Shown here: positions 33,927 through 42,389 of the stretch, one piece after another
Numbering within the stretch: position 1 is the first letter of the stretch
Layout of the letters: each line of letters starts with the position of its first letter
Assembly (NCBI GenBank): GCA_037190845.1
Contig: JBBCJI010000030.1
Coordinates: forward strand, 1 to 64,000
Reading direction: 5' to 3'
DNA: 64,000 bases
Source of the DNA: JBEBVQ01 sp037190845
GTDB lineage: Bacteria > Bacteroidota > Bacteroidia > Chitinophagales > Chitinophagaceae
Position numbers and translations under genes: made by a program
Notes under the pieces: model-generated
Told to the model about the DNA's origin: nothing
The model's database searches: none
The model's input: only the letters and a program-made list of their open reading frames with translations

Positions 33927-35987
33927 TTACATGTTGGATAGTGGTATTTCAACTTCTATAGTACTTCCTTTCCCGCTTTGTGTATGGATGGTAAACCGTC
34001 CCCGGAGCGAATTGACACGACTCCGGATATTTTGCAACCCCATACCCATACCACTTGCAGCACGTTCTGCGTCAAATCCGGCGCCGTCATCTTCAATAGT
34101 CAGGTGCAGGTTGTTTTCATGGATGATGAGTTGCACAATTGTACTTGTGGAGTGAGCGTGTTTGAGTGTGTTTTGCACAAGCTCCTGTACGATCCTGTAT
34201 ACGTGGTGTGCAATTCCTGCCGGAATTTGTTTTTGGTCTCCGTAATGCTGAAATGCAATATGTACATCGTGCCCTTTGCCAACCATCGTGCAAAATGCCC
34301 GTATAGCTTCCGGAAGGCTTTCTTTGATCAGCATTTCCGGAAGCAGGTTGCGGGATATACTGCGCAACTCATAGCTGGTTTTATTCAGTAAATCCATAAT
34401 TTCCCGGTAGCTTGCCGAGTGTGTGAGTCCGCTAAATTCATTCCCCATGGACGTATAATGCATTTTGATGGCGGACAGCAGAACACTTACTCCGTCATGC
34501 AGTTCTTTTGCGATCCTGCCTCTTTCCTGCTCTTCTCCTTCCATGCGCGCGTGCAGATGAACGATCTGCCGCTGCTGCTCCTGCACTTTTCTGTTGCTCC
34601 TGGACCGCCCTGCCAGGAAAATCACTGCAGCAAGAGAGCCGGCTGTAATACAACCTATCCATATGTTCTTTTCTCTTATCCGGATTTCCTTTTCACGGAG
34701 CATAAGCTGTTGTTCTGCGAGTGCTTTATCTTTCTCTGCTGCTTTGTACTTTATTTCCAATTGCGACAATCTGGCTTGCGCTACACTCGCTTTTTCCTGT
34801 ATGCTGTCTTTATAGAGACCGGCCAGGTGACTGTAATGATGTGCCAGCCGATATTGGCCAGATCCGGCATAAAGATCGGCAAGCTGTCCGTAGGTATTGT
34901 CAAGGTTACTATTGTGATAGGATTGTGAAAGCTCAATCGCACGTAAAAGATATCCTTCTGCTTCCTGGTAAGATTTTAGCTGTATGAGATTGTATCCCAT
35001 GATATTATTACCCGTTATTTTTTGCGCATGATAGGTTGCATTTTCATAGGATTCTTTGCTGTATGGCAGTGCTGCTGCCGGATTCCCGGTTTTTATCAGG
35101 CATACTGCAAGGGTATGTGCATTGCTGGATATCAATTCTTTCTTTTTCAATTTCCGGGCTGCTTTCAGTGCTTCAAGTGTATATTCGGCGGCTTTATCAT
35201 ATGCTTTTAGTCTCATTTGCATATTACCTTCCATATTGATGGCAGATAGTCTGATGGTATCACCAAAATAGACAGCTACCCGGCGAGCGGCTTCTTTGTA
35301 TTCTTTGGCTTGCTCAGGCATATCAAGTATCTGGGCAATATTCCACAATCCTGTGAAGGCATTGATAAAATAATTGTAGTTGTTCCGATCCGGGTAAATA
35401 TAATTCCTGAACGTTTTCTTCAGAAAGAATGCGGAGGAGTCGTATTGTCCGGTTTCAAAGTGTACCCTTGCCATTGCATAATTTAAACGGCTGGAATAAG
35501 ATTTGTTATGTACCGAAACGGGATAAAGCTTTTGATACGTCTCCTTTACACGGTCATATGCACCCATACCTACAAGTAGCCCCGTCAGAGTAATATATTG
35601 TCCGTGCAGTTTTGACCATTTATGCAGCCGCAGGTTAATCTGCATGGATTGTTGCAGGAAAGCAACAGCCTGGTTATAGTCTTCTTTATAACTGTATGCT
35701 TTGGCAAGGTTCTGGTACAGGTGCGCGGCTTCCTGTGATATAGTCAGCTTTAGCTGGCCGGCCAGCAGGAGGTACTGCTTAATAGCTTCGTCAGGATGTT
35801 GCTCCGGCAGCAGGGTATCAATGATAATTGACGGGTTTGTAGTTGAAACAGGCAGATGTATTGTCTGTCCGTTTTCTTCTCCGGCAGACATGGGATAAGT
35901 GTTTTCCTGCGATCGGGCATCATGTGTGAAACAGAAGCAAACGCAGCAGATCCATAATAAAGGCAGAGATGTCCGGATACCGCTCAT
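33927..35987 (-). CDS. TPR-containing sensor histidine kinase, second copy
   Basis: 686 residues from ATG 35987 (MSGIRTSLPLLWICCVCFCF), which puts a signal peptide first; a longer frame from 36095 adds an uncharged leader and is rejected. Periplasmic TPR-like helices span about 50-400. One membrane span lies near 442-460. The HisKA_3 box GRIAKELHDGVSVLLSAIKM puts the phospho-His at about 497. HATPase_c motifs are QELVQNTLKHAHS, IEDDGAGFD and GMGLQNIRSRV. It should phosphorylate the adjacent NarL-type regulator. The paralogue is at 5454-7577. Confidence 0.92.
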   Translation of the reverse strand: MSGIRTSLPLLWICCVCFCFTHDARSQENTYPMSAGEENGQTIHLPVSTTNPSIIIDTLLPEQHPDEAIKQYLLLAGQLKLTISQEAAHLYQNLAKAYSYKEDYNQAVAFLQQSMQINLRLHKWSKLHGQYITLTGLLVGMGAYDRVKETYQKLYPVSVHNKSYSSRLNYAMARVHFETGQYDSSAFFLKKTFRNYIYPDRNNYNYFINAFTGLWNIAQILDMPEQAKEYKEAARRVAVYFGDTIRLSAINMEGNMQMRLKAYDKAAEYTLEALKAARKLKKKELISSNAHTLAVCLIKTGNPAAALPYSKESYENATYHAQKITGNNIMGYNLIQLKSYQEAEGYLLRAIELSQSYHNSNLDNTYGQLADLYAGSGQYRLAHHYSHLAGLYKDSIQEKASVAQARLSQLEIKYKAAEKDKALAEQQLMLREKEIRIREKNIWIGCITAGSLAAVIFLAGRSRSNRKVQEQQRQIVHLHARMEGEEQERGRIAKELHDGVSVLLSAIKMHYTSMGNEFSGLTHSASYREIMDLLNKTSYELRSISRNLLPEMLIKESLPEAIRAFCTMVGKGHDVHIAFQHYGDQKQIPAGIAHHVYRIVQELVQNTLKHAHSTSTIVQLIIHENNLHLTIEDDGAGFDAERAASGMGMGLQNIRSRVNSLRGRFTIHTQSGKGSTIEVEIPLSNM

Positions 35988-36312
35988 TTGCCTCAAGATA
36001 GATATTATGGGACAATATGGAAAGTTAACTTTTTCAGGAGATCTTTGTGGGATCCCGTTCCGGCAGATACATGGCTCTGCCTGCCCTTGTTGCAAAAAAA
36101 TAGGTATTTATACGCTCAATATGGCTGTGTGCGCCCGGTAATTTTGAATTTATTCAGGAGATAGTGCATGTGTGCGGTTTTTGGTCGCAATTGTGAGTGA
36201 TATAGCTATCATATCCGGAAATGGCTATACTGTTTTCGTCGTTGTCGCCTGAAAATGTTTGCGTACAAATACTATGTAACCAATACTGAAATTAATATTT
36301 AAAATCAATTCT
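35988..36312. other. Divergent regulatory region between second kinase and T9SS cargo gene
   Basis: 325 bases without a gene. It holds the palindrome AAATAGGTATTT at 36098-36109, similar to the GGGG palindromes upstream of the first kinase. A TTTG at 36257 lies upstream of the cargo gene, but no exact TAnnTTTG box follows. Confidence 0.5.
36098..36109. promoter_or_regulatory. AAATAGGTATTT palindrome, candidate regulator site
   Basis: AAATA and TATTT arms around GG. It shares the pattern AAATAG-G(n)-TATTT with 7692-7711 and has the same position relative to a TPR-kinase operon and a divergent T9SS cargo gene. A binding role is inference. Confidence 0.35.
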
Positions 36313-38382
36313 ATGAACATGAAAAAATACTTTAAGTATTTAGGGGTATCTGCCTGCGTATTGTTTGCCACGGGACCGGTAATGGCACAGAGTGTTGCAT
36401 TAGACTGGGCAAAAAGTATCCAGGGCAAAGATCTTGACTATGCGCGAAGGATAGCAGTGGATGAATCCGGAAACGTGATTACCGGCGGGCATTTTGCAGA
36501 TACAATGAGAATGGCCAACGCCGGTACGAATTCCCTTAGTCTGGTAGTTCCTGTGGGTAGAGGATATGACGGGCATGTTGTCAAACAGGATGTGGCGGGT
36601 AATTTTCTTTGGGCCAGGCAATTCAGCAGCAAGGGGTTTGATAAGGTAGAGTCAGTTGCTGCTGACCGTAATGGTAATGTGTATGTACTGGGCACATTCA
36701 GTGATACTATGGATGTAAATCCGGGCCCCGGTCTTTTTGTTACTTTAAACAGTGTGAGAAGAGGGTATTCAGATGTATTCCTGGCAAAACTGGATGCTGC
36801 GGGGACCTTCTTATGGGTGAAACATTTTGGTGGAACGGAAGTGATTGAAGGGTTTTCATTGCTTGTGGACGAGTTGTCAAATGTATATGTCGGTGGTGGT
36901 TTTAAGGGGACAATGAATCCGGAACTTCCGGTAGTGGGAGGCACAACACTGACTTCTGCAGGCGATTTTGACGCTTATGTGATCAAGCTGGACTCTTCAG
37001 GTTCATTGATCAGGGCTGTACGATTCGGTAGCACCGGTGAGGATTTTGTTCAGGCGATGGCGTTAGACGATAACGGTGGCATGTTTGCTGTTGGCATGTT
37101 TGACGGGAACGTGCAATTCGGAAATAATACCATCAATGCGGCAACTGCCGGTAACAGGTATATAGCAAAGATGGATACTGCCGGAACATTTATCTGGACA
37201 AAGACCCTTGCTGTGGCTATTAACGATATAGCTGCAGATCCGGCCGGCAATGTATTTGTTATAGGAAACTGGTATGGTACTGCCGAAGATTTTGATCCTG
37301 ATCCCAACGTTACATCTTTATTGGTCGCTATTAGTCAGGATGTATACATCCTCAAACTTGATGCTAATGGTATATTCTCATGGGTAAGACAACTCAGTTC
37401 GGACGGTAACTCAGAACACATAGGAATGGCTGTGACTACAGACCGATCAGGGAACGTATACAGTACGGGTAGTTTTGGTACAGTTGCTGATTTCAACCCG
37501 GATCCTGTTCTGCATGATACTTTATTTACAGCAGGTTTGTATGGATATAATGCTTTTGTGTGGAAGCTTAACGCTGATGGGGATTACAGATGGGCCTACC
37601 GGCTTGGTGGTGAGGATAATTCGGAAGGAAATAGTCTGGTGACAGACCGTTCGGGAAATGTATATACCACGGGTACTTACTGGGGCGACGGAGAGTTTGA
37701 TCCGGGACCGGGATCTGCAATGCTTACTCATGCGGGTGGCCAGGATATTTTTGTTCATAAGCTGATCTGTACCGATACGTCTATTGTCCCTTTAAGGCTT
37801 ACCCTTTGTAATGAGCGTTATACTGCCGGCGGACGTGTGTTTGATAGTACCGGTACATACACAATTATATTACCGAACAAGGAAGGATGCGACAGCACGA
37901 TTCTTCTTGATCTTACGATTGACAGAATGGAAAAACCGGAAATTATTCCTAATGGGTTTATACTTACCGTGGCGGGGAATTATAGTTATCAGTGGTTGAA
38001 GAATGGAAACGTAGATACCGGCGCTACCGGGAATACATATGAAGTGACGGAAAATGGAGCGTACCGGGTTATAGCAACCAGTGGAAGCGGTTGTTCTGAT
38101 ACTTCTGATGTATACAAGATAAATAATGTAAGTGTACGGCGGTTGCCCGGTGCGCAGCATGATATCAGGATATACCCTAATCCGGTTGGCGATATACTTT
38201 ATTTCCATACTTCCGTTCCGCTCCTGGTTAAGGTTATCAGTCTGGATGGAAGGATCGTACATACTGCCGGCCCGGTGATGGCAATTAATGTGGAGGACCT
38301 GGCACACGGGACCTATTTCCTGCAGTTAATGGATACTGATCATGTGTTGCTTACAACAGAGAAATTTGTGAAGAAAGATTAG
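36313..38382 (+). CDS. SBBP-like repeat exported protein with T9SS sorting signal
   Basis: 689 residues. Signal peptide about 1-26 (ends VMAQ); M3 is an alternative start. Residues 27-490 contain about nine repeats of the type ADRNGNVYVLGTFSDTMDVNPGPG and DVFLAKLDAAGTFLWVKHFGG, an SBBP-like beta-propeller pattern. A Cys-containing GCDSTILLDLTID linker follows, and an Ig-like module (YQWLKNGNVDTGATGNTYEVTENGAYRV). The final ~75 residues (IRIYPNPVGDILYFHT ... AHGTYFLQLMD) are a type A T9SS sorting domain. It is probably a surface-exposed adhesin. It is divergent from the second kinase pair. Confidence 0.87.
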   Translation: MNMKKYFKYLGVSACVLFATGPVMAQSVALDWAKSIQGKDLDYARRIAVDESGNVITGGHFADTMRMANAGTNSLSLVVPVGRGYDGHVVKQDVAGNFLWARQFSSKGFDKVESVAADRNGNVYVLGTFSDTMDVNPGPGLFVTLNSVRRGYSDVFLAKLDAAGTFLWVKHFGGTEVIEGFSLLVDELSNVYVGGGFKGTMNPELPVVGGTTLTSAGDFDAYVIKLDSSGSLIRAVRFGSTGEDFVQAMALDDNGGMFAVGMFDGNVQFGNNTINAATAGNRYIAKMDTAGTFIWTKTLAVAINDIAADPAGNVFVIGNWYGTAEDFDPDPNVTSLLVAISQDVYILKLDANGIFSWVRQLSSDGNSEHIGMAVTTDRSGNVYSTGSFGTVADFNPDPVLHDTLFTAGLYGYNAFVWKLNADGDYRWAYRLGGEDNSEGNSLVTDRSGNVYTTGTYWGDGEFDPGPGSAMLTHAGGQDIFVHKLICTDTSIVPLRLTLCNERYTAGGRVFDSTGTYTIILPNKEGCDSTILLDLTIDRMEKPEIIPNGFILTVAGNYSYQWLKNGNVDTGATGNTYEVTENGAYRVIATSGSGCSDTSDVYKINNVSVRRLPGAQHDIRIYPNPVGDILYFHTSVPLLVKVISLDGRIVHTAGPVMAINVEDLAHGTYFLQLMDTDHVLLTTEKFVKKD

Positions 38383-38410
38383 TGGTGCATATTGATCCGC
38401 TTCGTATTAC

Positions 38411-38450
38411 AATGTGTGAAGTTCCTGGTTATGGTGAGCTTCACACATTT
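38411..38450 (+). terminator. Hairpin after the SBBP-like gene
   Basis: AATGTGTGAAG (38411-38421) pairs with CTTCACACATT (38439-38449) around a 17-base loop and is followed by TGTATTTATT. It lies about 30 bases after the stop codon. Confidence 0.6.
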
Positions 38451-38571
38451 GTATTTATTGGCTTGTTGCTGCCGGGTAGTGGAACTAATGTGAAATCCTG
38501 AAGGTTTATATTTGTCGGTATAGAAATGGCCACATTAATCATATTGGTGAGAATGAAAAAAGATTAACAGG

Positions 38572-39306
38572 TCATAACAGTTCCATAAATCTTCTCAGAC
38601 CCTTGTGTGCTTCTGTGTCCAACAGATATTGTATGTTTTGGGTATAATATGTGTGAAGGTCGTAGTAAGGGAAAGGATTGTCTGTCACTACTTCTTTGAT
38701 ATATTGCAGCCCGGCCCTGTTTGCCTCATTGAATTGATTGAGGAAGTCTTCCGGTAATTCCCGGCAGGCAACCCATGCAGCGAAGATGAACGGAAGACCG
38801 GTATAGAATTTCCAGTGTTCCGACAGGTCATAAATATATTCGAAGTTGTTGAGCTGCTTCAGTGCCCTGTCTCCGATGATTACTCCGGCAGTGGCGCCAT
38901 TGATGTATTCGATATAGTTTTCCGGCGCTGACTTCCAGATTACTTCCCGATTCCAGTGATATTTCATAAGTGCTTGCGCCAATTTTATGGAAGTACGTGA
39001 CTGGTAATCCAGGTATACTTCTCGTACGTCTTCTATAGGCACTTGACTGAATATGCATACAGATGCTACTGGCCCGTTGGCAGCTATACCATACTCGCTG
39101 ACAATTCTTGCACCGGGTAAGGATGGTATGACCGCAACAGGCAAGAGCGCTATATCATACAGGCCGGACTGCAACCCTTCTGCGATCTTTGCCGGGTGAT
39201 TGAGTATGAGATCAATATCATTCCTGAGATTACTTTTTTCAATACCGTATAATAAAGGCTTTGTATTCAGATAACTTACCCCGGCAACTTTTATTTTGGC
39301 GCTCAA
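38572..39306 (-). CDS. mqnA: Chorismate dehydratase MqnA (futalosine menaquinone pathway)
   Basis: 244 residues from a TTG codon at 39306 (reads LSAKIKVAGVSYLNTKPLLYG). The longer frame to 39396 runs into rnhA and lacks family similarity, and a -7 box at 39323-39330 lies inside it, so the TTG start is preferred. The periplasmic-binding-protein-like fold shows VSYLNTKPL, YDIALLPVAVIPSL, GIAANGPVASVCIFS and FIFAAWVACRELP. MqnA removes water from chorismate to give 3-enolpyruvylbenzoate, the first step of the futalosine route. MqnD is a related family, but the VAGVSYLNTKPL start favours MqnA. Other mqn genes are not in the window. Confidence 0.88.
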   Translation of the reverse strand: MSAKIKVAGVSYLNTKPLLYGIEKSNLRNDIDLILNHPAKIAEGLQSGLYDIALLPVAVIPSLPGARIVSEYGIAANGPVASVCIFSQVPIEDVREVYLDYQSRTSIKLAQALMKYHWNREVIWKSAPENYIEYINGATAGVIIGDRALKQLNNFEYIYDLSEHWKFYTGLPFIFAAWVACRELPEDFLNQFNEANRAGLQYIKEVVTDNPFPYYDLHTYYTQNIQYLLDTEAHKGLRRFMELL

Positions 39307-39311
39307 CTGTT

Positions 39312-39330
39312 TACTTTTGGCACAAAGATA
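39312..39330. promoter_or_regulatory. Back-to-back -7 boxes for rnhA and mqnA
   Basis: TACTTTTG on the plus strand (39312-39319) would serve rnhA with a 30-base leader. TATCTTTG on the minus strand (39323-39330) would serve mqnA with its TTG start 16 bases on. Both match TAnnTTTG exactly and are 3 bases apart. No clear -33 boxes were found. Confidence 0.5.
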
Positions 39331-39349
39331 AGACCTCGCATTATTACAG

Positions 39350-39826
39350 ATGGCGCAAGAATTGGTTATATATACAGACGGCGCTGCCCGTGGCAATCCG
39401 GGTCCTGGTGGTTATGGTGTTGTTTTGCAATGGGGCAGCAAAAGGAAAGAACTGGCGCAGGGCTATCGCAGAACTACAAATAACCGCATGGAACTTATGG
39501 CTGTAATTGCTGCGCTGCAAAGTCTTACCCGTGGAGGATTGGATATTGTAGTATATAGCGATTCTTCTTATGTGGTGAACGCAGTTGAGAAAGGTTGGCT
39601 GAAAGGCTGGTTGCGTACAGGGTTTAAGGGAAAAAAAAATGCAGATCTGTGGCGTCAGTATGCGACGCTGTCACAGCAGCACCGTATACGTTTTGTATGG
39701 GTGAAGGGGCATGCGGATAACCCTTTGAATAACCGGTGCGATCAGTTGGCCACTGCCGCCGCCGACAGCGGGCAATGGCTGATTGATGAAGGATATGAAC
39801 AGGACGGTAATAATGTGTTAATTTGA
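39350..39826 (+). CDS. rnhA: Ribonuclease HI
   Basis: 158 residues. The DEDD catalytic residues are visible: Asp in IYTDGAARGNPGPGGYG (about 9), Glu in NRMELMAVIAAL (about 47), Asp in VVYSDSSYVVNAV (about 69) and Asp in NPLNNRCDQLA (about 131). The basic handle region KGWLKGWLRTGFKGKKNADLW is also present. It degrades RNA in RNA-DNA hybrids such as primers and R-loops. It is divergent from mqnA. Confidence 0.96.
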   Translation: MAQELVIYTDGAARGNPGPGGYGVVLQWGSKRKELAQGYRRTTNNRMELMAVIAALQSLTRGGLDIVVYSDSSYVVNAVEKGWLKGWLRTGFKGKKNADLWRQYATLSQQHRIRFVWVKGHADNPLNNRCDQLATAAADSGQWLIDEGYEQDGNNVLI

Positions 39827-39863
39827 AAACGAACCGGTAAACCTGTCTGATACCGGCGAAGGA

Positions 39864-39902
39864 CATTTTTAAATTAACTCATTCCCAAATTTTTAAATTA
39901 AG
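39864..39902. repeat. AT-rich inverted repeat between rnhA and the cation transporter
   Basis: TTTTTAAATTAACTC and CCAAATTTTTAAATTAA resemble the AT-rich word family at 42074-42190, 52502-52604 and 62174-62235. It overlaps the stop of the transporter gene and may terminate either gene. Confidence 0.45.
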
Positions 39903-40875
39903 AACTGCCATGTTTGGCATCATTCCATACGTTTTCTTTGGTCCAGGTAACCTGCTGTTTAAAAGGTTCCTGCCGCTCCGGGCATGGATCAACGGTGCAT
40001 AAGCTGCATTGAAAAGGCATGCATGCATCTATGTGTATAAACATTTCCACTTTATCACCGAAATGACTTCGTACCAATGCTTCCAGCGCATGGATCTCTT
40101 CATCGGCATCTTTTACCTGGTAATACCAGGGAACCGTAAGATGGGCATCTACATGCAGATTGGCGCCATATCGGATCACACGGAAATTGTGCAGGTCTAT
40201 CCATTGCGGCCGGCGGTGGCGTTGTAAAAAACCTATTGCTTCATGCGCCAGCTTCTCATCCGTTTCATCCATAATGCCGGCCAGGGATTTCCGGATCACC
40301 TTATAGCCGGTACGTAAAATAATACCGCCAAACAAAAGAGCCACTGCACTGTCTATCCATTGCCACCCTGTTAGCAGCAGCAGGACAAGCCCGGCTACGA
40401 TCGCAAAGGTTGACCAGGCATCTGTCTGCAGGTGTTTGCCGGCTGCTTCCAGCGTCATGGAGCGCTGCCGTGCTCCGGTGCGTACGGCATACTTGCCCAG
40501 CAGGAAGTTGATAGCGCCTGTAACGACAGAGATAATGATCCCGATATCCAGCTGATCCAGATCCCCCGGGTGAAGCAGGCGGCTGGTGGCTTCATACATA
40601 ATGACCACTCCTGCAATGATGATGAGCGTCCCCTCTATGGCAGCAGATATAAATTCTGCTTTCCCATGCCCGTATGGGTGGTTGGTGTCTCTTGGCCTGG
40701 ATGCGAATACAATACTGTACAACCCGATAAAGCCGGCGATCACGTTCACAATACTTTCCAGTGCATCTGTGAGGATAGCGACGGAATGGGTGAGGTGCCA
40801 TGCCCATAACTTCCCGGCAAGCAATACCAGGGAGGTAATGGCGATCAGGCGTTGTATGCGGATGGAAGCAGTCAT
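39898..40875 (-). CDS. Cation diffusion facilitator family transporter
   Basis: 325 residues. Six membrane spans are expected in the first ~210 residues. Family metal-site motifs are SVAILTDALESIVNVIAGFIGL and the HPYGHGKAEFISAAIEG sequence; HLQTDAWSTF in TM5 carries the second His/Asp pair. The cytoplasmic dimerisation domain follows (DLHNFRVIRYGANLHVDAHLTVPWYY ... EMFIHIDACMPFQC). A Cys-rich tail, CSLCTVDPCP, is unusual and could bind metal. It exports Zn2+, Fe2+ or similar by proton exchange. It probably shares a transcript with the lipoprotein gene 60 bp upstream. Confidence 0.92.
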   Translation of the reverse strand: MTASIRIQRLIAITSLVLLAGKLWAWHLTHSVAILTDALESIVNVIAGFIGLYSIVFASRPRDTNHPYGHGKAEFISAAIEGTLIIIAGVVIMYEATSRLLHPGDLDQLDIGIIISVVTGAINFLLGKYAVRTGARQRSMTLEAAGKHLQTDAWSTFAIVAGLVLLLLTGWQWIDSAVALLFGGIILRTGYKVIRKSLAGIMDETDEKLAHEAIGFLQRHRRPQWIDLHNFRVIRYGANLHVDAHLTVPWYYQVKDADEEIHALEALVRSHFGDKVEMFIHIDACMPFQCSLCTVDPCPERQEPFKQQVTWTKENVWNDAKHGSS

Positions 40876-40935
40876 AGATCAGTGATGTATGAAAGTATGC
40901 GCAGCTTGCATACGGCAGTACGACACCTGCCGGTG

Positions 40936-41997
40936 TCAGCGATCGGAAACGCCCCGGATCTTCAGATCAATGACGGCCGGATGCAACCTGAGCGAATCAA
41001 GCGTTGCTTCGGAGAATGGTATTTGCAGCTTGGATCTTACTGAGCGGGATGCAAATATGCCAAGTACATCTTCACCTTTGAAGTTGGTGTAGTTTGGTTT
41101 TATCTGGTCGCCTGTCAATCCGCCCGCTGCCATCTGGTATCGCTGATAGGTATAGACATCTTCCGTTGCTGCCCATACGAACATGTCACAACTGTCTACA
41201 TAACGTTCGATATTAGCTGCAGCGGGCTTCATTGTATTGATCAGAAATGGGAAGAACTGACTTTGCTCCACAGTCAGCGTGAAAGATCCAGACGTAAAAT
41301 CTCCGGTGCTGAAAGTCCAGTCGCTATAATGTTTTGTTTCTTCATTGGTATTGATATTTCTATCTATCCAGTGAAAACGGATAACACCTTCATATAGCCT
41401 TCCGTTTGCGGGCGCTTTCACATTGATGGAAAACTTTCCGTTCGGCCTGCCTGCATTGACGAAGTTCATATTGAAGAATACCTGGTGAAATTCAAATACG
41501 GTAAAGTCACTCCGGTCGTCTGTAGGATTACTGGAAATAACAGATGTTTCGGCAGAATCCGTTTTCCCGCTAACTGTATTTTTTATGACCAGCCGATATC
41601 TGTTGGCCGGGTTGAGTGTATGCTTGTACTTGTACGCATAATGCGGCGTATTGAAAAAGGTGCCCTGCTGTTTGGGATAGCCTTCTGCTGCCAGGTCTAC
41701 ACGTGACAGTGTCGTTTCGCTGACAACGGCATTATTGCTGTTTATTTCCCTGATGCGCACATCCAGGGTAGTATAATAGCTGGAATCGCCGTCTTTTGCC
41801 ATCTCAGCTGCATTTTTCGATTCGTCGAGAAAGGCCTTCTGAATGCGTATGTAATGTGCCGTATCCGCCATGTTCAGTAAGCCATAGGAAACAGTTATTT
41901 CCTTGTATGGCGCGGCTACCTTAAAGTCTTCAGAGCAGGAGACCGCCCCTGTTACCAATAATGTAAGAGCGAGCATGCTGCCCGATATCTGCTTCAT
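40936..41997 (-). CDS. Lipoprotein of unknown function
   Basis: 353 residues. The signal MKQISGSMLALTLLVTGAVSC has a lipobox-like end (GAVSC), so Cys21 is likely acylated. The mature protein is beta-rich with YRLVIKNTVSGKTDSAET, suggesting an Ig-like fold like those of DUF4249 proteins of Bacteroidota, which were not verified here. No enzymatic motif is visible. It is transcribed towards the CDF gene, from a -7 box at 42027-42034. Confidence 0.6.
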   Translation of the reverse strand: MKQISGSMLALTLLVTGAVSCSEDFKVAAPYKEITVSYGLLNMADTAHYIRIQKAFLDESKNAAEMAKDGDSSYYTTLDVRIREINSNNAVVSETTLSRVDLAAEGYPKQQGTFFNTPHYAYKYKHTLNPANRYRLVIKNTVSGKTDSAETSVISSNPTDDRSDFTVFEFHQVFFNMNFVNAGRPNGKFSINVKAPANGRLYEGVIRFHWIDRNINTNEETKHYSDWTFSTGDFTSGSFTLTVEQSQFFPFLINTMKPAAANIERYVDSCDMFVWAATEDVYTYQRYQMAAGGLTGDQIKPNYTNFKGEDVLGIFASRSVRSKLQIPFSEATLDSLRLHPAVIDLKIRGVSDR

Positions 41998-42026
41998 TCT
42001 TATGATGGTTTCTGTAAAAATCCGAA

Positions 42027-42034
42027 CAAACCTA
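42027..42034 (-). promoter_or_regulatory. -7 box candidate for the lipoprotein gene
   Basis: TAGGTTTG on the minus strand matches TAnnTTTG, about 30 bases before the ATG at 41997. No -33 box is clear. Confidence 0.4.
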
Positions 42035-42073
42035 CACTAAAATAATGGAAAGTTGAAAACAGGGTAGTTATAG

Positions 42074-42190
42074 TTTTAATTTGAAAATTTGAAAATGTGT
42101 TAATTTGAATATATTTCATTGTAAATGTCGGGTAGTATCCGGGTATTGCCTTCATTTTCAAATTTTCAAATTCCCCCATTTTCAAATTCC
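42074..42190. repeat. AT-rich inverted repeat of TTTGAAAA words
   Basis: The left arm is TAATTTGAAAATTTGAAAATG and TTAATTTGAA; the right arm is CATTTTCAAATTTTCAAATT and CATTTTCAAATTCC. The arms are near-complements across about 60 bases. The region lies between the lipoprotein gene and tRNA-Leu. Confidence 0.7.
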
Positions 42191-42223
42191 CTATTTGTCT
42201 GCGCTATTTTTAACACAAATGCC

Positions 42224-42231
42224 TACCTTTG
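42224..42231 (+). promoter_or_regulatory. -7 box candidate for tRNA-Leu
   Basis: TACCTTTG is an exact match to TAnnTTTG and ends 11 bases before the tRNA 5' end. A TTTG at 42194-42197 is 26 bases upstream, more than the usual spacing. Confidence 0.5.
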
Positions 42232-42242
42232 CGTTCCCAAAA

Positions 42243-42324
42243 GCGGATGTGGTGAAATTGGTAGACACGCCAGACTTAGGATCTGGTGCCGCGAGGCTTG
42301 GGGGTTCGAGTCCCTCCATCCGCA
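42243..42324 (+). tRNA. tRNA-Leu (anticodon UAG)
   Basis: A complete class II cloverleaf without encoded CCA. The acceptor stem GCGGATG pairs with CATCCGC, followed by discriminator A. The D arm contains GGTGAAATTGGTAGAC, the anticodon loop is CTTAGGA (anticodon TAG), the variable arm is TGCCGCGAGGCTT and the T arm contains GGGTTCGAGTCCC. The long variable arm and TAG anticodon identify leucine. Confidence 0.96.
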
Positions 42325-42389
42325 CGAAGAGAATATACAGCCGGCTATTATAGCGGCTGTTTTTTTAACCACAATTTAAATAATAGTTA

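Noticed and set aside
39307..39396. N-terminal extension of mqnA
   Set aside because: Overlaps rnhA and its promoter box; unlike the MqnA family.
42243..42324. tRNA-Leu as a mobile-element attachment site
   Set aside because: Flanking genes (lipoprotein, tig) are ordinary, and no repeated tRNA 3' end or integrase is visible.
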